DNA of 64,000 bases from Chloroflexota bacterium. Lineage in GTDB: Bacteria; Chloroflexota; Anaerolineae; Anaerolineales; UBA11579. The stretch is taken from assembly GCA_016191875.1 (NCBI GenBank), contig JACPVG010000008.1, positions 1 through 64,000 of the forward strand, in the 5' to 3' direction. Below, piece by piece: positions 59,678 to 64,000 of the stretch (the first letter of the stretch is position 1; each line of letters opens with the position of its first letter). The notes beneath the pieces are model-generated. The model had not been told where the DNA came from and ran no database searches. It was given only the letters and a program-made list of their open reading frames with translations. The translations under genes were made by a program, and so were the position numbers.

Positions 59678-60469
59678 TTGAGGCGGTTTGTGCAGAACGA
59701 TACTCTTATTCCAGATGTAACAATGCCTCAATACCTCAATAGATATAGTTACGTTCAGAATCGGCCGATTGTATACCATGATCCAAGTGGACATTCGATC
59801 TGCGAATACCAAGAAGTTTGTGACTCTTCCGGAGGTGGAGGTGCCTATTATTCTCGTCAACGTCCTAGCTCAGAGGTCTTGGCTGAACCTGGGTCGCTTA
59901 TGGAGACTGCTGTACAAACACAGAATCCCTCAGATTTTCAAGCCGCAGTTGACTATGCGGTAAATGTGTCGAACATCGACTTCTCAAACGTTAACGGACC
60001 CATTGAATACAATCCTGAGCAGATAGGCGATGCTATTACCAATAGTGATGCGCAGGTGGCCATTGGGCAAAGGGCATTTGTGGGGGCTGACGGTACTCCA
60101 CATAGTCCGGGATGGCTTTTATTGGCGCTCGTTCACGAAGTTGAAGCCCACATAAACAGGCAGTTGTATGGGGGTAGATGGTACAACACCGACACCACTA
60201 CTAATGGGGGAAACTTAAATGAGATAGAAGCCTACGACTTGCAGTTGGCTCTTGCATATGCTTATGGCCTAACGGACGCAGAGATCGCACTATTGCTGGA
60301 GACTCGCGGAAATCTGAATGCCTTGCTGGATCCCGAATCCGAAGAGAGGGTGAGGAATGGTAACTATACTCTACCCGAAGATGCGTCGGGTAACCCCTAT
60401 GATCCAGACACTCCTGATATCCCGGTAATAATCATCACACCGCCGCCAAAGACCTATTCCCCTTTGTAG
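59678..60469 (+). pseudogene. Orphan Rhs C-terminal tip (5-prime truncated)
   Basis: RFVQNDTLIPDVTMPQYLNR and YSYVQNRPIVYHDPSGH form the end of an Rhs repeat core (usual form PDxxNPQxLNRYSYVxNNPLxYxDPxGH). The rest of the Rhs shell is absent; the frame simply emerges after the UPF0173 stop. About 225 residues of variable tip follow, with LVHEVEAHINRQL and NEIEAYDLQLA, an HE...H / E pattern that could bind metal. No start with a ribosome site is seen; the first in-frame ATG is 59723. Low GC and this structure suggest a displaced toxin tip acquired by recombination. Whether it is expressed is unknown. Confidence 0.7.
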
Positions 60470-60496
60470 ATTGCCCGAGACAGGTTACCAAGAAGC

Positions 60497-61027
60497 ATGA
60501 CTCGGAGGAAGTCATTCGTTGTTGCCGTTACAATCATCATAGTTTTCGGTGTGATTGGACTCGTCTTCTCCGAGGAATCTGTGGAACCCGATTACATCAA
60601 ACTAAGCATATCATTGGCGAAATACGAAGTCCCAATAGGTGGATTCCCGGATGTGTTCATCGAGATTGAAAACGTATCGTCAAGGACATTATTCATAAAC
60701 AGTGAACCCTCTTTGGGTCCTGACCCCCATACCGATGTTCCACACCGTTCACTCTATTTTTATGTTACCCCTCCGACCGGAGAATTTCTTCATCCAATCT
60801 GCAAGATGACGTATTATCTTGTACCGGAATTGCTAATCCCATTGGTCCCTGGAGAAATTTTCAGACTGAAGGTCAATTACAGATTCTGCTTTAATCTCGA
60901 CAAGCCAGGTCGCTATTCTCTGCAGGCTGCATATGGCAACTCGTTTTCCCCTCCTGATATGAAAAATGTATGGACTGGTGTCGTGGATAGTAATACCGTT
61001 TACTTTTTTGTGGTTTCGGAAGAGTAG
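60497..61027 (+). CDS. Membrane-anchored beta-domain protein, candidate immunity protein
   Basis: A 176-residue protein. An N-terminal helix (SFVVAVTIIIVFGVIGLVF) is a signal anchor, followed by an immunoglobulin-like strand-rich domain (YIKLSISLAKYEVPIGGFPDVFIEIENV ... FRLKVNYRFCFNL) placed outside the membrane. It is AT-rich like the Rhs tip and starts 28 bp after it. By position it is a candidate for the immunity partner of that tip, though many Rhs immunity proteins are cytoplasmic. No family is recognised. Confidence 0.6.
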   Translation: MTRRKSFVVAVTIIIVFGVIGLVFSEESVEPDYIKLSISLAKYEVPIGGFPDVFIEIENVSSRTLFINSEPSLGPDPHTDVPHRSLYFYVTPPTGEFLHPICKMTYYLVPELLIPLVPGEIFRLKVNYRFCFNLDKPGRYSLQAAYGNSFSPPDMKNVWTGVVDSNTVYFFVVSEE

Positions 61028-61099
61028 GTCTGCTTGCCAAAAAATGACCCTCCCGCTGAACTCAGCTAATCACGCCCGCATCTCGTATCTTTGAAAATA

Positions 61100-61256
61100 G
61101 CCTGACATGTTGTAGGCTGAAGAGATACCCCCACCATGTCAGGCAGGGGCTGGGAGAGCACGTCCCGCTTCTTCGGGCACAGACCCTGAGAATCAGATGC
61201 TGCCCCCAGCCCCATGTCCTGTTCCCGAGGTCGAACGGTATCCTGGGCTGTGAGCC
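61100..61256 (+). ncRNA. Candidate bridge RNA region of the IS110 element
   Basis: Successive stem-loops lie upstream of the transposase: a 10-bp stem GCCTGACATG / CATGTCAGGC (61100-61109, 61135-61144) with a 25-nt loop; a 9-bp stem GGGGCTGGG / CCCAGCCCC (61146-61154, 61205-61213) with a 50-nt loop; then GGGCT / AGCCC (61244-61256). IS110-type elements encode a bridge RNA with large target- and donor-binding loops in this position. The RNA itself is inferred, not shown. Confidence 0.5.
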
Positions 61257-61325
61257 CGCATAGACGAGGTTGACCCAGTGAACAGGCCGCCTGATGTCTC
61301 GATTGTACAACCAACGAGGTGCGAA

Positions 61326-62321
61326 ATGAACAATCCGTGTCTGGGGATCGATGTGTCCAAAGCCCGGCTGGACGTGGCGCTGCTGGGCGAGGCCGGCCGG
61401 ACGGACACCGCCGTGTTCAGCAATGATCGTGGCGGACATGCCAAACTGCTGCGCTGGTTGAAGAAGAAAGCCCAAGGCCAGCCGGTGCATGCCTGCCTGG
61501 AAGCCACCGGGGTGTACGCCTTCGAGGCCGCCGAGGCATTGCACACGGCCGGGTACAGTGTGAGCGTGGTCAACCCGGCGCGCACCACGGCCTATGCCCG
61601 CAGCCAGTTGCGGCGCAACAAAACCGACCGGCTGGATGCCGCCCTGCTGGCCGACTTCTGCCGGACACAGAATCTGCCGCTGTGGACGCCGCCGGGGCCG
61701 GAATTTGCCCATTTACAGGCGCTCATTCGGCGTCTGGAGGATCTGGACGGCATGCGTCAGGCGGAAGAGAGCCGCTTGGAGGCCTTCCGGCGCAGCCCGG
61801 ACCTGGTGGCGGACGTGCGCGAGCATATCCGGTTTCTGGAGCAGCAGATGGACGCCATCCGCCAGGAGATCGACGAGCACATCGACCGCCATCCGGGGTT
61901 GAAACATCAGCGGGAGTTGCTGGCGAGCATCCCCGGCATCGGCGACCTCACCGCCGCCAAGCTGCTGAGCGAAGCGCCGCAGATGGAGAACTTCGACAAC
62001 GCCAAGCAACTGGCAGCCTATGCCGGCTTGAACCCCAGGCAGCGGCAATCGGGCAACCGCCACAAGCGCAGTGCGATCTCCAAGGTGGGCAATGGCAACC
62101 TGCGGCGGGCCTTGTACATGCCGGCGCTGGTCGCCAAGCGTCACAATCCGGTCATCCGCGCCTTCTGCCAGCGGTTGGAGGAGAAGGATAAACTGCCGAT
62201 GGAGCAGGTGGTGGCCGCCATGCGCAAGCTGCTGCACATCGCCTATGGAGTCATCAAGAATGACACACCCTTTGACCCCCACTGGGAACAAAACCATGAA
62301 AAATGGGCGGTTGCCTCTTGA
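61326..62321 (+). CDS. IS110-family transposase (RNA-guided DEDD recombinase type)
   Basis: A 331-residue transposase. The N-terminal DEDD domain shows GIDVSKARLDVAL (first Asp), CLEATGVYAF (Glu) and NKTDRLDAALLADF (last Asp residues). The C-terminal Transposase_20 domain has SIPGIGDLTAAKLLSE, AYAGLNPRQRQSGNR with the candidate catalytic serine, and SKVGNGNLRRALY. All catalytic positions appear intact and the length is normal, so the element may be active. ATG 61326 is preferred over GTG 61278 because GAGGTG lies just upstream. Confidence 0.93.
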   Translation: MNNPCLGIDVSKARLDVALLGEAGRTDTAVFSNDRGGHAKLLRWLKKKAQGQPVHACLEATGVYAFEAAEALHTAGYSVSVVNPARTTAYARSQLRRNKTDRLDAALLADFCRTQNLPLWTPPGPEFAHLQALIRRLEDLDGMRQAEESRLEAFRRSPDLVADVREHIRFLEQQMDAIRQEIDEHIDRHPGLKHQRELLASIPGIGDLTAAKLLSEAPQMENFDNAKQLAAYAGLNPRQRQSGNRHKRSAISKVGNGNLRRALYMPALVAKRHNPVIRAFCQRLEEKDKLPMEQVVAAMRKLLHIAYGVIKNDTPFDPHWEQNHEKWAVAS

Positions 62322-62600
62322 CTTCCAAGACGGTATCTGGTTGGACAATACCCCGAAAAAGATTTACACGGAATTTACAACCCGCCACGTCACGCAAAGC
62401 CGGGGGTGAGGCCCGCTTGACATTTCCACTCCCGCGCTTTCCCTCCCCCACCACCCATGCTATCATTCCCCTTCCGGGGGCTTCGCAGCATATGGCCTTC
62501 TCAAAATCGATTGACAAGAGAATCTTTTTGTGCTGCATTGGCTCAAAACAGCAAGATTTTGGGGGTTTTCATTGGTCAGGAAGGCCGGGAACGTAAATGG

Positions 62601-62647
62601 CGTAGGGACAGGTTTAAGGATGCGAAGCATCCCAACCTGTCCCTACG
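62601..62647. repeat. REP-like double hairpin
   Basis: Outer 14-bp perfect arms CGTAGGGACAGGTT (62601-62614) and 62634-62647; inner arms GGATGC / GCATCC (62618-62623, 62627-62632) around GAA. Confidence 0.65.
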
Positions 62648-63065
62648 CGCGACTTTGAGAAAGCCATGTTCGCAGCCTGTCAATCCTTTTCATCTGTGTT
62701 CATCTGTGGTAAACCTTTCGTTCTTCTTTGCGCACTTGCGTGAGCTGCCTTTGCCCGCCCCCTCATCCCCGCCCTGTGTGGAGTTCGTCCAGAGTTCGGC
62801 TCCTGCCCGAACTCCGAACTCCAAATCGTGCGGCATTGCCGCACGATCATGGTACATCGCCCCTAAAATGACGCAGCAAACCTCCAAAATGGTACACGTT
62901 TTGCCGCTTTTGGTACACTTTCTCGGAGGGGGGAGGGGGGTTTTGTACCATTTTCCCATCTGGCCCGCGCCAGCCCCCACCCCCCGACCCCGCCCTCGTA
63001 GGGGACGGGCGGAGTTGCTTTGTAACTCATCCCGTCCCGCCGCCGCCCGCGCCGCCGGCGTTCCC

Positions 63066-63150
63066 AGGGACATGAGGGACATTCACGTCCCGCCAGGGGC
63101 ATGCCAGGGACATGAAAAGGACATCAAAGGGACATGCGAGGGACATGGAA
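63066..63150 (+). repeat. Irregular GGGACATG direct repeats
   Basis: The word GGGACAT or a close variant (GGACAT, GGGGCAT) recurs about eight times at irregular 8-18 bp spacing. There are no regular spacers, so it is not a CRISPR. Confidence 0.55.
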
Positions 63151-63244
63151 AGGACAGAATTGTTAACAGGTGTGTCGCGCAATGTCCCATTGTCCCTTAC
63201 ATCCAGCAGAAAGGAGGTGGGGCGTGTCGTCGCCAGTCTCCAAT

Positions 63245-63301
63245 CAGCAATCAACAATCAGCAATCAACAATCTGCAATTTGCAATTTGCAATTTGCAAT
63301 C
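63245..63301 (+). repeat. Eight-unit heptamer array (WGCAATY type)
   Basis: Consecutive 7-bp units read AGCAATC, AACAATC, AGCAATC, AACAATC, TGCAATT, TGCAATT, TGCAATT, TGCAATC. A pyrimidine-rich stretch with CCCTTGT-like units follows. Confidence 0.75.
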
Positions 63302-63369
63302 CGTGCCCCTTTCCCCTTGTTCCCTTGTCCCCTTATCCGCCTTCCCACCCCGTAGTCCTTCCGTAACAT

Positions 63370-63396
63370 TTGCACGCGACAATACCACGCTATAAT
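63370..63396 (+). promoter_or_regulatory. Promoter of the sulfite-oxidase-fold gene
   Basis: TATAAT at 63391-63396 with TTGCAC at 63370-63375 (15-bp spacer, short). GGAGG precedes the ATG at 63420 by five bases. Confidence 0.5.
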
Positions 63397-63419
63397 TCCA
63401 ATAGGATTGTGGAGGACGT

Positions 63420-64000
63420 ATGCTCGAGAACATGTTTGGCCGCCGTGAAGATGAAGAGCGCATCAAAAAGGAGGGCCGCCTGCCGCCCGGCCAGTCGCTC
63501 ACCCAAAAGTTCCCGGTGCTGCACTACGGCCCGGTGCCGCCCTTCAACCCCGCCACATGGACTTTGAAGCTCCACGGCGAGGTCGAGGAGCCGGTCACCT
63601 GGACCTGGGACCAGTTCAACCAACTGCCGCGTACCGGCGTCAAGATGGACATCCACTGCGTCACCCGCTGGAGCAAGTTCGATACGCTCTGGGAAGGCGT
63701 CTCCCTGCGCACGCTGGTCGACCAGGGCCTGATCAAACTCAAGCCGGCCGCCCGGCACGTCATCCAACACGCCGAATACGGCTTCACTGTCAACATCCCG
63801 CTCGAGGTCGCCCTGGCCGAGAACTTCCTGCTCGCCACCCACTTCGAGGGCGAACCCATCAGCCCGGAGCACGGCTACCCGCTGCGCGGCGTGGTGGGCT
63901 ACATCCCCGCCCGCGAAGACCTGCCCACGCCCTACCTGTGGAAGGGCGCCAAATGGCTGCGCGGCCTGGAGTTCAAGGCCGAAGACCAGCTGGGTTTCTG
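63420..64000 (+). CDS. Sulfite-oxidase-fold molybdopterin oxidoreductase (partial, cut by window end)
   Basis: The first about 193 residues are visible and run off the window. LHYGPVPPFNPATWTLKLHG opens the domain; DIHCVTRWSKFDTLWEGV carries the cysteine that ligates molybdenum in SUOX/YedY proteins; HAEYGFTVNIPLEVAL, GEPISPEHGYPLRGVVGYIPA and WLRGLEF follow in family order. There is no Tat or Sec signal, so unlike MsrP/YedY it is probably cytoplasmic. The substrate is unknown. GGAGG upstream fixes ATG 63420. Confidence 0.88.
   Translation, partial: MLENMFGRREDEERIKKEGRLPPGQSLTQKFPVLHYGPVPPFNPATWTLKLHGEVEEPVTWTWDQFNQLPRTGVKMDIHCVTRWSKFDTLWEGVSLRTLVDQGLIKLKPAARHVIQHAEYGFTVNIPLEVALAENFLLATHFEGEPISPEHGYPLRGVVGYIPAREDLPTPYLWKGAKWLRGLEFKAEDQLGF

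Larger units (their letters stand above)
61060..62321 (+). mobile_element. IS110-family insertion sequence
   Basis: It comprises the transposase gene and the structured upstream end. IS110 elements lack long terminal inverted repeats, so the exact ends cannot be fixed by eye; the left end lies after the 61027 stop and the right end probably within about 100 bp of the transposase stop. Its GC is higher than that of the preceding Rhs block. Confidence 0.65.
62322..63419. other. 1.1-kb repeat-rich spacer without a supported gene
   Basis: After the transposase come a REP-like hairpin (62601-62647), a C-rich/G-rich stretch with a GGGGGGAGGGGGG run near 62927-62940, a 10-bp hairpin ATCGTGCGGC / GCCGCACGAT (62825-62847), direct GGGACATG repeats (about 63066-63150) and heptamers (63245-63301). 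The open frames here have low-complexity translations and no ribosome sites. Confidence 0.6.

Noticed and set aside
63066-63301. CRISPR array
   Set aside because: The repeats are 7-8 bp, contiguous or irregular, with no uniform spacers and no cas genes.

Overview
The window looks like a chromosomal segment of an uncultured, high-GC member of the Chloroflexota, most likely near the Anaerolineae. This placement is inference: there is no rRNA or marker tree to test it. It rests on the obg-nadD and rex neighbourhood, the abundance of solute-binding lipoproteins and ABC systems, the GlmL-like actin-fold ATPase operon, and the absence of any outer-membrane biogenesis gene. Coding density is high. 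GC falls clearly in three places: the restriction-modification pair (about 9.36-10.9 kb), a few intergenic leaders, and the Rhs-tip/immunity block (about 59.65-61.03 kb).

Layout. 0-5 kb: a class V aminotransferase, a two-TIR membrane protein and a secreted gluzincin-like peptidase. 5-9.4 kb: housekeeping genes nadD, obg, rex with a textbook Rex operator, an FHA protein and lipB. 9.4-10.9 kb: a compact type II restriction-modification pair of the BglII kind. 10.9-13.2 kb: a translationally coupled DprE1-like oxidase and DprE2-like reductase. 13.3-16.6 kb: a secreted protein of unknown role and an orphan peptide-binding lipoprotein. 17-24.6 kb: a complete family-5 peptide/nickel-type ABC importer (SBP, two permeases, two ATPases, small membrane protein) with two large hairpins between the SBP gene and the permease genes. 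24.6-30.1 kb: three tandem ABC half-exporters whose ATPase motifs are complementary. 30.1-34.4 kb: CoA-binding protein, ABC-2 exporter with two permeases, GNAT protein. 34.6-37.2 kb: RHH-regulator operon with its operator/promoter, a DUF92 membrane protein preceded by three phased DnaA boxes, and a PH-like membrane protein.

37.3-45.4 kb is the most interesting part: a tight eight-gene operon with its own promoter, leader hairpin and terminator. It encodes small and multi-pass membrane proteins, a 716-residue protein with about twelve PDWL-like motifs, a GlmL/MutL-family actin-fold ATPase with no mutase beside it, a barrel-sandwich/SH3-like protein and an LPxTG-like protein. I read it as an undescribed envelope-associated machine.

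45.5-59.6 kb: a capsule-type glycosyltransferase, paralogous membrane proteins, an AI-2E family permease, a trypsin-like lipoprotein with a duplicated C-terminal relic after its stop, alanine dehydrogenase, a sugar nucleotidyltransferase, an O-methyltransferase, a VOC protein, mutS2 and a UPF0173 hydrolase. 59.7-64 kb: an orphan Rhs C-terminal tip with a candidate immunity gene, an IS110-family element with a structured leader that may encode a bridge RNA, a 1.1-kb repeat-rich spacer, and the start of a sulfite-oxidase-fold protein cut by the window end.

Intergenic space carries palindromes, two inverted-repeat elements, degenerate 7-bp arrays and two copies of a 79-nt element whose terminal stem shows compensatory changes. 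I saw no tRNA, rRNA or CRISPR array.
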